Shown here in pieces: positions 1 to 7,709 of a stretch of DNA of 37,009 nt. The DNA is from an uncultured Caulobacteraceae bacterium (GTDB lineage: Bacteria > Pseudomonadota > Alphaproteobacteria > Caulobacterales > Caulobacteraceae): NCBI GenBank assembly GCA_937952995.1, contig CALFYB010000445.1, forward strand, positions 1-37,009, written 5' to 3'. A model generated the notes under the pieces. The model saw nothing but the letters and a program-made list of their open reading frames with translations, was not told the DNA's origin and made no database searches. The stretch's first letter is position 1. Every line of letters starts with the position of its first letter. A program made the position numbers and the translations under genes.

Positions 1-102
1 CAGTCCGAAATCTCCGCCCCCTAAATGGACTATCAAGAGTTCGGCCTCGGCGATCCAACGGGTGGCTCCTGCAAGTTGACCTTTGGTAAATAGGTCAATC
101 AT
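1..102 (-). CDS. Possible 5' part of an unidentified gene, cut by the window edge
   Basis: On the minus strand an ATG at 102 opens a frame that stays open for 34 codons to the window edge (beginning MIDLFTKGQL, ending GGGDFGL). It follows the FAH-family gene in the same direction with a gap of about 73 bases, so it could be the next gene of a short operon. I do not recognise the family. Third codon positions are less G+C-rich than in the neighbouring genes and there is no clear ribosome binding site, so it may not be coding. Confidence 0.3.
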   Translation of the reverse strand, partial: MIDLFTKGQLAGATRWIAEAELLIVHLGGGDFGL

Positions 103-175
103 GCAGGATTTGAGGTCTATAGGTTTATACTCTATTGATTATAGTTTTCACTATACTCAAACCGAATGCCGACAA

Positions 176-892
176 TTACAGTAATTTAAACAATATTTCT
201 CCAACGCCTTCAATCCCAGCCTTTACCGGTTCATTCACTTGAATGGGGCCAACCCCCTCAGGTGTTCCGGTAAAGATCAGGTCTCCGGCCGCCAAGGTCC
301 AAAGCCGAGAGGCCTGTGCTATGGTTTCACCAATGGACCAGATCATGTCTTCAAGCTGGCCATCCTGTCTGGTCTGGCCGTCAACTGTCAGCCATATGTT
401 CCCTTCAGCCCGACCAATGCCCGATTGAGGCGAAGGACAGTTGGCTTTGCGGCGAATGGGACTGATCGGCGCTGAAAGATCAAACCCCTTGGCTGCGTCC
501 CAAGGCTGACCCTTGGCCTTAAAGCCATTTTGAAGATCCCGGCGCGTCAGGTCGACGCCAACGGCATAGCCATAGACGGCGGCAAGACCCTGTTCGGGTG
601 TTAGGTTTGAGCCGCCGCTTGAAAGGGCGGCGACCAGCTCGACCTCATGGTGCAGATCCGATGTGGCGGAAGGGTAGGGCAGGGTCACACATTGTCCCGG
701 CGGACAAATGACAATCGCATCCGCGGGTTTGGAAAAGAAAAACGGAAGATCGCGTTCGTCTGCTCCCATCTCTCGGGCATGGGCTGCATAGTTGCGGCCA
801 ACACATAGGATGCGCCGCACTGGAAAAAGCGCGGAGGTCCCTTCAACAGGAACGGCAGGACGAGCGGGCGGGGGGAATGCAAAGCTAGACAT
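176..892 (-). CDS. Fumarylacetoacetate hydrolase family protein
   Basis: A 238-residue protein of the FAH superfamily, metal-dependent enzymes that hydrolyse or decarboxylate C-C bonds in diketo acids, for example fumarylpyruvate hydrolase or oxaloacetate decarboxylase types. Family hallmarks are visible in order: RNYAAHAREMG near the N-terminus, KPADA, the metal-binding HHEVEL stretch, GYAVGVDLTRRDLQ, PWDAAKGFD, and IFTGTPEGVGPI near the C-terminus. The length fits the short single-domain bacterial members. It is probably cytosolic, since no signal peptide is seen. The ATG at 892 gives the expected N-terminus. It stands apart from the divergent ABC genes to its right, and the context does not name its substrate. 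A specific aromatic-degradation role cannot be assigned from sequence alone. Confidence 0.9.
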   Translation of the reverse strand: MSSFAFPPPARPAVPVEGTSALFPVRRILCVGRNYAAHAREMGADERDLPFFFSKPADAIVICPPGQCVTLPYPSATSDLHHEVELVAALSSGGSNLTPEQGLAAVYGYAVGVDLTRRDLQNGFKAKGQPWDAAKGFDLSAPISPIRRKANCPSPQSGIGRAEGNIWLTVDGQTRQDGQLEDMIWSIGETIAQASRLWTLAAGDLIFTGTPEGVGPIQVNEPVKAGIEGVGEILFKLL

Positions 893-1054
893 GGCCCCAA
901 ATTACGGACTTCTGCCGCCGGGTAAAGCCTCTACCGGTTCAGGTTACGCTTGTTTAACTTGATGCGACCGTCTCCCCGCGTAACGGTAAAACTTACGGTT
1001 GGCGCAGAAATCTCGACGGCGGCTAGTATCGTTACACCGATAGGATCTTTGACC

Positions 1055-1933
1055 ATGTTGATCATCGAGAATCTGAACCACATCTATCCCAACGGTGCCC
1101 ATGCCCTACGCGGCATCGATCTGGTCATTCCCAATGGCATGTTCGGCCTGCTGGGTCCCAATGGTGCGGGCAAGTCCACCCTCATGCGCACCATCGCGAC
1201 TTTGCAGACACCCACATCTGGTCATTTGCGGTTTGACGAGATCGATATCCTCGCCAACCCGGAGGCTCTGCGCCGCCAACTGGGATATCTGCCGCAGGAC
1301 TTTGGCGTTTATCCCCGCGTGTCGGCCTATGACATGCTTGACCATATGGCTGTTCTTAAGGGCGTGGCCCAAGCCGCCGCACGAAAGGAGACCGTTGAGG
1401 CGCTTCTCAACCAGGTCAATCTTTGGTCCGTACGCCACAAGGCACTGGCCGGTTTTTCCGGGGGTATGCGCCAGCGCTTTGGTATTGCTCAGGCCTTAAT
1501 CGGTAACCCTCGTCTGATCATTGTCGATGAGCCGACAGCGGGTCTCGATCCCGAAGAACGAAATCGGTTCCTGAACCTGCTGGCCGAGATCGGCGAAAAT
1601 ATCGTGGTGATCCTTTCGACCCACATCGTTGAGGATGTTGCCGATCTTTGCCCGTCGATGGCCATCTTGGCTGAAGGCCGGATCCTTAGCCAAGGTGCCC
1701 CGCTGGGGCTGATTGATAGTCTCAAGGGGCGCGTTTGGAAAAAGACCATCAACCGCCAAAATCTTGAGGCGGTTCGAAAGGACCATGAGGTCATCTCGAC
1801 CCGACTATTTGCCGGAGCGACGGTTGTTCACGTTCTCGCCGATCAGTGCCCGGATGAGGGGTTTGAACCGGTCTTGGGTGGGTTGGAGGATGTCTATTTC
1901 TCCGTCCTATCCGCATCGCGCCGCGTGGCTTGA
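1055..1933 (+). CDS. ABC transporter ATP-binding protein
   Basis: A 292-residue ATPase subunit. Visible motifs are Walker A GPNGAGKST (residues 34-42), Q-loop Q81, signature FSGGMRQR (134-141), Walker B LIIVDEP (154-160) with catalytic E159, and the switch histidine H190 in STHIVED. I place the start at the ATG at 1055 rather than at a possible upstream ATG at 950. The extra 35 residues lack family similarity, the protein then begins with the usual MLIIENL, and an AGGA lies nine bases upstream. The stop is 15 bases before the next gene, whose product carries the membrane domain, so the two form one transporter. It is the ABC-2 type class used for export or drug-resistance systems. The substrate is unknown. 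Confidence 0.93.
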   Translation: MLIIENLNHIYPNGAHALRGIDLVIPNGMFGLLGPNGAGKSTLMRTIATLQTPTSGHLRFDEIDILANPEALRRQLGYLPQDFGVYPRVSAYDMLDHMAVLKGVAQAAARKETVEALLNQVNLWSVRHKALAGFSGGMRQRFGIAQALIGNPRLIIVDEPTAGLDPEERNRFLNLLAEIGENIVVILSTHIVEDVADLCPSMAILAEGRILSQGAPLGLIDSLKGRVWKKTINRQNLEAVRKDHEVISTRLFAGATVVHVLADQCPDEGFEPVLGGLEDVYFSVLSASRRVA

Positions 1934-1948
1934 GCCGAGGTTTGATCG

Positions 1949-4900
1949 ATGTTTGGCAAGATTGCGGTCTTTGAATTTCGCTACCAGCTTAGGCAGCCGC
2001 TGTTCTGGGTGGTGTTCACATTCTTTTTCCTGTTGACCTTTGGCTCGGTGACAATCGACCAGATTCACATTGGGTCTGGGGGAAATGTGCATCGCAATTC
2101 CCCGTTTGCGATTGCCCAGACCCATCTGATCTTGTCCCTATTCTATATGTTCGTGACGGCGGCCTTTGTGGCCAATGTGGTCGTTCGTGATGACGAGACC
2201 GGATTTGGTCCAATCATCCGATCGACAAGGGTCACCAAAGCCAACTATTTGCTCGGCCGATTTAGCGGTGGCGTTGCCGCAGCTGCGGTGGCCTATCTGA
2301 GCGTCCCACTTGCATTCTTCCTTGGCTCATTAATGCCTTGGGTGGATGTGGAAACCTTAGGCCCCAATCGTTGGCAGGCCTATGGTTTTGCCTATGGGGT
2401 ACTGGCACTTCCCGCGCTTCTTTTAACCAGCGCCGTCTTCTTTTCTGTGGCGACCGTCACGCGCTCGATGATGGCGACCTATGTCGGTGTCGTGGCGTTC
2501 TTCGTCGTCTATCTGACGGCCACGATCTTGCTCGATAAGCCCCAGTTTGAGCATGGCACCGCCCTGTTCGAGCCCTTCGGATTGGCCGCCTATGGGCTTG
2601 CGACCAAATATTGGACGGCGGCAGATCGCAATCTCTTGACCCCCGCCCTCAGCGGAATTTTGATGTGGAACCGGCTGTTTAGCCTGGCCCTATCGGCAGG
2701 CTTTTTGGTCTTGGCCTATAGTCTGTTTCGGTTTGAAGCGCCCGCCGCGCGGCGGCCGAAAGGGGCGAAGGCCGAAGGGGCCAACGATCCGGCCCCTTTG
2801 CCCCGCAGTGGCCCTCTACCGTTCCCAAAATATGATGCCGAGTCGGGCTGGACGCTGCTTTTGGTTCGGACGCGTTTGGAACTACAGCAGGTCTTTTTAA
2901 GCCCCGCCTATATCGTGCTTTTGGCGTTAGGCGTTGTGAATGCCGGTACAGCCCTTTGGTTTGCCAATGACCTCTATGGTGGGACCATCTATCCGGTAAC
3001 CCGAGTGATGATTTCGACCCTGGAAGGTGCCTTCGGTATCATCCCAATCATTGTCTCGATCTATTATGCCGGTGAACTGGTCTGGCGCGAGCGTGACCGG
3101 CGGACCCACGAAATTATTGACGCCACACCGATCCCAGACTGGGCCTTTCTGGTCCCCAAGATCCTCGCCATAACCTTGGTGTTGATATCGACGCTGCTCG
3201 TTGGCGTCCTGACGGCTGTCACCTTGCAGGCGATCAAGGGATATTTCAGTTTTGAGATTGGGAAATATCTGCTGTGGCTGGTCGTTCCAGACGCGATAGG
3301 TTTTCTTCTGATCGCGATCCTCGCCGTCTTCTTGCAGACCCTTTCACCCCAGAAATTCGTCGGGTGGGGCCTGATGGTGATCTATCTGATCTCCAGACAG
3401 GTCATGACCAGTTTGGGCTGGGAGCATCTACTCTATCGCTATGGTGCGGCACCGTTTGTGCCCTTGTCCGACATGAACGGTCAGGGCCAGTTTTGGGTCG
3501 CGAATGCCTGGCTTCGTCTCTACTGGACCGCCTTTGCCCTCATTCTTTGCGTGCTGTCCTATGCCCTGTGGCGGCGCGGGGTGGATACAAGGCTGATGCC
3601 GAGGCTGCGGCGTCTTGGCGCGCGCTTGAAGGGGGGGGCGGCTATTGTTCTTGGCGTGGCCTTGACGGTCTTTGTCGCCACGGGAAGCTATGTCTTCATC
3701 AACACCAATATCTGGAACAGCTACCGTACCCATCTAGACGATGAGAAGTGGCAAGCCGCGTACGAAAAGGACCTGTTACCGTTTGAAAAGGTCGCACAAC
3801 CCCGGATCTTTGACGTGACCCTCGATGTCGATATCCATCCACGTCAGCATCGCTTGGTGACGAACGGCGTCTATCGGTTTGAGAACCGTACAAACCGGCC
3901 TCTGCGTGAAATGCATGTGCAGTTTAATCGCGACCTCCAAGTCGATGCGCTCGCCATCGAGGGTGCCCGGCCTAAAAAGACCTATGATCAATATAACTAT
4001 CGGATTTTCAGCTTCGACATACCGCTGCAACCGGGTGAGCAGCGTAGCCTGTCCTTCACGACCACCCTTGAGCAAAAGGGCTTTAAAAATAGTGGGGTTG
4101 AGACCCGCATTGTCGACAATGGCACCTTCATCAATGATCAGGAGATAGCGCCCGGCTTCGGCGTCAGCCGAGCGCCGCTTCTAACCGATCGCAGCAAACG
4201 CCGAAAATATGGTCTGCCTCCAGAGTTGCGGATGGCCAAGCTCGGCGATGCTGTGTCGCGGGGTTATCATTATCTGCGCCATGACTCTGATTGGGTCCAA
4301 GCTGATATCACCGTCACGACCGACGCTGACCAAACCCCAATCGCGCCGGGCTATAGGGTGTCGGAGAAGCTATCTCAGGGTCGGCGCACCGTTCGGTTCA
4401 AGACCGAGGCACCGATTTTACAATTTTTCTCGATCCAATCGGCGCGATACCAGATCAAGTCGCAAACCTACCGCGGCGTCGATCTCGCGATCTATTATGA
4501 TGCGCAACACCCGTGGAACATTGAGCGGATGATGCGGGCTATGACCCTGTCACTGGACTATTATCAGGCGCAATTTGGCTCCTATCAGTTTCGGCAGGCG
4601 CGGATTCTCGAATTTCCGGACTATGCCCAATTTGCGCAGTCCTTCGCCAACACCATTCCCTATTCCGAAGGCTTAGGGTTCATCGCCAACTATAAGGACC
4701 CCGAAAAGATCGATCTCGTCACCTATGTGACCGCCCACGAGTTGGCGCACCAGTGGTGGGCCCATCAGATCATTGGAGCGGATCAGCAGGGTTCGACCGT
4801 TTTGTCCGAGACCTTGGCGCAATATTCGGCGCTGATGGTCATGGAAAAACTCTATGGCCCGGACAAGATCCGCAAGTTCCTCAAATATGAACTCGACAAC

Positions 4901-5530
4901 TATCTGCGCAGTCGTGGCACAGAGGTCATTGAAGAACTGCCTTTGGTCCGCGTGGAAAACCAGCCCTATATCCACTACCGCAAGGGCGCTCTGGTCATGT
5001 ACCGCCTTAAGGATGAGATCGGTGAAGCCGCCATTAACCGGGCCCTTCGTGCACTTTTGGCAAAATATGCCTTTAAGGCCGCGCCCTATCCGACATCGCT
5101 TGACCTTGTCGCTGCGCTACGGGCTGAGGCCCCCTCAGACAAACAGGATCTGATCACCGATCTGTTTGAAAAGATCACCGTCTTCGACATCAAGACCACT
5201 AAGGCTGTTGCCACCAAGCGTAAGGATGGTCAGTACGATCTCACCCTTACGGTCGACGCCAAAAAGCTAAATGCCGATGGGCAGGGCAAGGAAACGGCTG
5301 TTCCAATGGCGGAAACGGTCGATGTCGGACTATTTGCCGTTAAACCTGAGGCGAAAGATTTTGATCGGTCGAAGATCATGGCATTCAAGGCCGTGCCTCT
5401 TCACGCTGGGGTCCAGACCCTCGTTCTGACTGTACCGACCTTGCCAAAATTTGCAGGCGTTGATCCCTATGCCAAGCTGATTGATCGAAACGCCGATGAC
5501 AATCTAATAGCGGTCAGCAGATCGAACTGA
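1949..5530 (+). CDS. ABC-2 permease fused to an M1-family metallopeptidase
   Basis: A 1193-residue protein with two parts. Residues 1 to about 585 carry many hydrophobic membrane segments typical of ABC-2 permeases, the last at about 562-585. The remainder is an extracytoplasmic M1 aminopeptidase-like domain. Zinc ligands are visible in HELAHQWW (H930, E931, H934), with E954 in LSETLAQYS as likely third ligand. That leaves 19 residues after the second histidine instead of the classical 18. The usual GxMEN substrate motif is not recognisable and its place is taken by a stretch around ANTIPYSEG. A GAGG ribosome binding site lies eight bases before the ATG, and the partner ATPase gene is just upstream. 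This fused architecture is known in proteobacteria but its biological role is not established. Peptide processing coupled to transport is inference. Confidence 0.9.
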   Translation: MFGKIAVFEFRYQLRQPLFWVVFTFFFLLTFGSVTIDQIHIGSGGNVHRNSPFAIAQTHLILSLFYMFVTAAFVANVVVRDDETGFGPIIRSTRVTKANYLLGRFSGGVAAAAVAYLSVPLAFFLGSLMPWVDVETLGPNRWQAYGFAYGVLALPALLLTSAVFFSVATVTRSMMATYVGVVAFFVVYLTATILLDKPQFEHGTALFEPFGLAAYGLATKYWTAADRNLLTPALSGILMWNRLFSLALSAGFLVLAYSLFRFEAPAARRPKGAKAEGANDPAPLPRSGPLPFPKYDAESGWTLLLVRTRLELQQVFLSPAYIVLLALGVVNAGTALWFANDLYGGTIYPVTRVMISTLEGAFGIIPIIVSIYYAGELVWRERDRRTHEIIDATPIPDWAFLVPKILAITLVLISTLLVGVLTAVTLQAIKGYFSFEIGKYLLWLVVPDAIGFLLIAILAVFLQTLSPQKFVGWGLMVIYLISRQVMTSLGWEHLLYRYGAAPFVPLSDMNGQGQFWVANAWLRLYWTAFALILCVLSYALWRRGVDTRLMPRLRRLGARLKGGAAIVLGVALTVFVATGSYVFINTNIWNSYRTHLDDEKWQAAYEKDLLPFEKVAQPRIFDVTLDVDIHPRQHRLVTNGVYRFENRTNRPLREMHVQFNRDLQVDALAIEGARPKKTYDQYNYRIFSFDIPLQPGEQRSLSFTTTLEQKGFKNSGVETRIVDNGTFINDQEIAPGFGVSRAPLLTDRSKRRKYGLPPELRMAKLGDAVSRGYHYLRHDSDWVQADITVTTDADQTPIAPGYRVSEKLSQGRRTVRFKTEAPILQFFSIQSARYQIKSQTYRGVDLAIYYDAQHPWNIERMMRAMTLSLDYYQAQFGSYQFRQARILEFPDYAQFAQSFANTIPYSEGLGFIANYKDPEKIDLVTYVTAHELAHQWWAHQIIGADQQGSTVLSETLAQYSALMVMEKLYGPDKIRKFLKYELDNYLRSRGTEVIEELPLVRVENQPYIHYRKGALVMYRLKDEIGEAAINRALRALLAKYAFKAAPYPTSLDLVAALRAEAPSDKQDLITDLFEKITVFDIKTTKAVATKRKDGQYDLTLTVDAKKLNADGQGKETAVPMAETVDVGLFAVKPEAKDFDRSKIMAFKAVPLHAGVQTLVLTVPTLPKFAGVDPYAKLIDRNADDNLIAVSRSN

Positions 5531-5554
5531 TTTTGGAGAAACAATGCGCTATTT

Positions 5555-5583
5555 GCCGCAAGTGCCGGTGATCACTTGGCGGC
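5555..5583 (+). terminator. Possible terminator-like hairpin after the ABC/M1 gene
   Basis: GCCGCAAGTG (5555-5564) can pair with CACTTGGCGGC (5573-5583) around an 8-base loop, with one bulged G. It begins 25 bases after the stop codon of the permease-peptidase. No run of T follows, so it is not a classical intrinsic terminator. It may protect the 3' end or simply mark the intergenic region. Confidence 0.3.
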
Positions 5584-5676
5584 ACCCTAGAAGAGGGCCT
5601 AAGCTCTGACTATATTTTTAGAGGATTGATGCACTCGATATTGGCATCCCGGCCCAGACCTTAGGCTTGGCCTTTT

Positions 5677-5684
5677 AAAGGAGG
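5677..5684 (+). promoter_or_regulatory. Strong ribosome binding site for the DUF883-like gene
   Basis: AAAGGAGG lies six bases before the ATG at 5691. It is the best Shine-Dalgarno match I noticed in the window and fixes the start of the small protein downstream. It suggests high expression, as is common for abundant YqjD/ElaB-type proteins. Confidence 0.8.
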
Positions 5685-5690
5685 ATCGAC

Positions 5691-6008
5691 ATGTCTACGG
5701 AACAGGACACCGCAATACCGCCAGTAGGACCAGCCAATGGTGCCGGTCACGCCGATGCTTCCAAAGGTCCTGTGGGCGAAGCCGCTTTGGCTGATCTCAT
5801 CAACCGGGTGGAAGCGGTGTTTCGCGAGGGGCTAAAGGCCCTTGGTACCCAGTCCAAGCCCTTGATCGATAATGCCGAAGAGCAATTCGAGGCGGCTCAA
5901 AAGGTTGTTTCTGATCAGGTTCGAAATCGCCCTCTGACAGCGACTGCGATGGCCCTGGGCGTTGGTGTCGTCATCGGCCTTCTTTTGAGCAGCGGACGGC
6001 GCAGATGA
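5691..6008 (+). CDS. DUF883-family (YqjD/ElaB-like) C-tail-anchored membrane protein
   Basis: A 105-residue protein. After a flexible N-terminus (about 1-28), residues 29-80 form a charged, probably helical segment, followed by a short hydrophobic segment (about 84-101) and a basic SSGRRR end. This is the layout of the DUF883 family, which includes E. coli YqjD and ElaB, C-tail-anchored inner-membrane proteins reported to associate with ribosomes in stationary phase. The next gene starts within its stop codon (ATGA overlap at 6005-6008) and encodes a YqjE-like protein, matching the yqjD-yqjE order of E. coli. That synteny supports the call beyond the weak sequence identity expected for such a small protein. 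A stress or stationary-phase role is inferred from the family only. Confidence 0.75.
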   Translation: MSTEQDTAIPPVGPANGAGHADASKGPVGEAALADLINRVEAVFREGLKALGTQSKPLIDNAEEQFEAAQKVVSDQVRNRPLTATAMALGVGVVIGLLLSSGRRR

Positions 6009-6400
6009 TCCGAAAGACGGTCATACAGACCCTTACAACGGCGATAATTGTCGCCGTCAGCGCGGGCGTCAGCCTTGTGGCAGCCGCGTTCGGCCTATTT
6101 GTGCTGTTGCGGACCCTGTGGGGTGAGGCCATCGCCTGCGCCCTAGTCGCGGGTCTGTTTGCCTTGGTGGCGCTTATCGTCGCGCTCATAGCCAGCCGAC
6201 CTGCGCCGGCTGCAAAACGTCCGGTTCAGGCCCCGCCAGAGCCCGCGCCAATCTTGGCTACCCTGATGGCCGTTGTGCGGGAAAAGCCCTTGGTCAGTGC
6301 CGCCGTCGCGGCGGTCGCAGGGATCATCGCCGTGCGCAATCCTCAAATGGTTTCAAGTTTGATTGCGGCCTTTTTCGAGGACAGCGATCCTAAGGATTAG
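6005..6400 (+). CDS. YqjE-like / phage-holin-superfamily membrane protein
   Basis: A 131-residue protein with two adjacent long hydrophobic segments (about residues 10-35 and 40-62), then a proline- and alanine-rich linker (about 63-80), then another hydrophobic stretch (about 95-117) and an acidic tail. The pair of closely spaced transmembrane helices is typical of the holin-like family that includes YqjE. Its start overlaps the stop of the DUF883-like gene by four bases, so translation is likely coupled. It ends 14 bases before the convergent puuB-like gene. No enzymatic function is expected. It may act with its neighbour at the membrane, but that is inference from synteny. Confidence 0.65.
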   Translation: MIRKTVIQTLTTAIIVAVSAGVSLVAAAFGLFVLLRTLWGEAIACALVAGLFALVALIVALIASRPAPAAKRPVQAPPEPAPILATLMAVVREKPLVSAAVAAVAGIIAVRNPQMVSSLIAAFFEDSDPKD

Positions 6401-6414
6401 CCTCTAGGCTTGCC

Positions 6415-7704
6415 CTAAAGCCGGTCACGGAGGGCATACCAGCTGAGGCCTGCCACCAAGGCGGGCCAACGCAAGAGTTTTCCGCCCGGAAAGGCTGGGG
6501 TGGGCAGGCGTGAGAGCAGATTAAGGCCTGACATCTCGCCCAGTGTTGCATCGGCTAATAGCTTGCCAAAATAGGGCGCAAGCATCACGCCTTGGCCACT
6601 ATAGCCTGCAGCCGTCACCACGCCGGGCGCAAGGGCTCTGACATAGGGCGTGCGGTTCATGGTGATGCCAAGGGTGCCGCCCCAAGCGTGGGTAATCGGC
6701 ACGGCGGCGAGACGCGGATAGACCTTCAGCATGTGTCGCCGGACAAATCCGCTCAGGTCAGCCGGAAACCAAGGCGAATAGTTCTCGCCGCCGCCGAACA
6801 ACAGACGCCCGTCAGGGGATTTGCGAAAATAGTTGATGACAAAACGGCTATCGGCCACTGCCGCGTCGCTGCGAATGATCTCATCTGCAAGCTCGCCCAA
6901 GGGGGCCGTGGCGAGGATGAAATTGTTGATCGGCATGACCCGGGCATCAATGGCGGGCGACAATCCATCAATATAGCCGTCACCGGTCAGGATCAGCTTT
7001 TGGCAGTTCACCGTGCCTTGCTGTGTGGTCACCTCCATACCTTGAGCCGTCTTGCGCCAAGACAGGGCCCGCGACCGCTCAAAAATCTGAGCGCCGCTAT
7101 CTATGGCGGCCCGCCCAAGACCGAGCGCGAAATTGAGCGGGTGAAGATGTCCCCCGCCTTCATCCACGGTTCCTCCAAAATAGACGTCGGTACCAAGCTC
7201 AAAGGCGAGTGCGTCCTGGTCGATCAGGCGGATCTGGTCGTAGCCATAGCGCTCGGCCATGTGGTCACGCCAAGCGCGGTCTTCGTCCTCGCCTTGCGGT
7301 CTGTGCCGCGCATGGATCATTTTGGGTTTCAGATCGCAGGCGATGGCATGTTTCGTGATCAGATCTCGCAGATGGGCCTTGGCATCTTCGGCTAGGGTCC
7401 AAAGGGCCATGGCATCATCTTGTCCAACCGTCTGCTCGAGCCAAGGCTGATCGCGTCTTTGACCGGTATGGATCTGGCCGCCATTGCGGCCCGAGGCCCC
7501 GGACCCGACCTGCGCCTCTTCCAAGACGATTGTGGACACGCCTTGCTCGGCCAAACGCAAGGCTGCGCCCAGCCCCGTATAGCCTGCGCCAATGATGCAG
7601 ACCTCGGTTTGATGATGGCCCCTTAAGGACGCTAGTTCCGGGAAGGGGTTGGCCGTTTGCGCGTACCAAGAGGTCGCCGGATGGCCTTCATTGCGCGCCG
7701 CCAT
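6415..7704 (-). CDS. puuB: Gamma-glutamylputrescine oxidase-like FAD-dependent oxidoreductase
   Basis: A 429-residue flavoenzyme of the DAO family. The FAD-binding GAGYTG (residues 39-44), LEEAQVGSGASGRNGGQ just after it, and a C-terminal AAGYSGQGVMLAPYFGKLLAD are typical of PuuB, which oxidises gamma-glutamylputrescine to the aldehyde in the glutamylated putrescine pathway. The start at the ATG at 7704 is preferred. A longer version would begin at a TTG at 7743 inside the upstream gene and would add residues not typical of the family. It lies five bases after the stop of the puuA-like gene, consistent with the PuuA product being its substrate. PuuC, PuuD and PuuR are not in the window, so the pathway is incomplete here. 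A related amine substrate is possible. Confidence 0.85.
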   Translation of the reverse strand: MAARNEGHPATSWYAQTANPFPELASLRGHHQTEVCIIGAGYTGLGAALRLAEQGVSTIVLEEAQVGSGASGRNGGQIHTGQRRDQPWLEQTVGQDDAMALWTLAEDAKAHLRDLITKHAIACDLKPKMIHARHRPQGEDEDRAWRDHMAERYGYDQIRLIDQDALAFELGTDVYFGGTVDEGGGHLHPLNFALGLGRAAIDSGAQIFERSRALSWRKTAQGMEVTTQQGTVNCQKLILTGDGYIDGLSPAIDARVMPINNFILATAPLGELADEIIRSDAAVADSRFVINYFRKSPDGRLLFGGGENYSPWFPADLSGFVRRHMLKVYPRLAAVPITHAWGGTLGITMNRTPYVRALAPGVVTAAGYSGQGVMLAPYFGKLLADATLGEMSGLNLLSRLPTPAFPGGKLLRWPALVAGLSWYALRDRL

Positions 7705-7709
7705 CGAGA

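Noticed and set aside
950..1054. An N-terminal extension of the first ABC ATPase from the ATG at 950
   Set aside because: The 35 extra residues are not family-like, and the ATG at 1055 has a ribosome binding site and the usual opening residues.
6592..7395. A 267-codon open frame on the plus strand inside puuB
   Set aside because: It is antisense to a well-conserved flavoenzyme, has no recognisable domain and reflects the G+C-rich third positions of the real gene.
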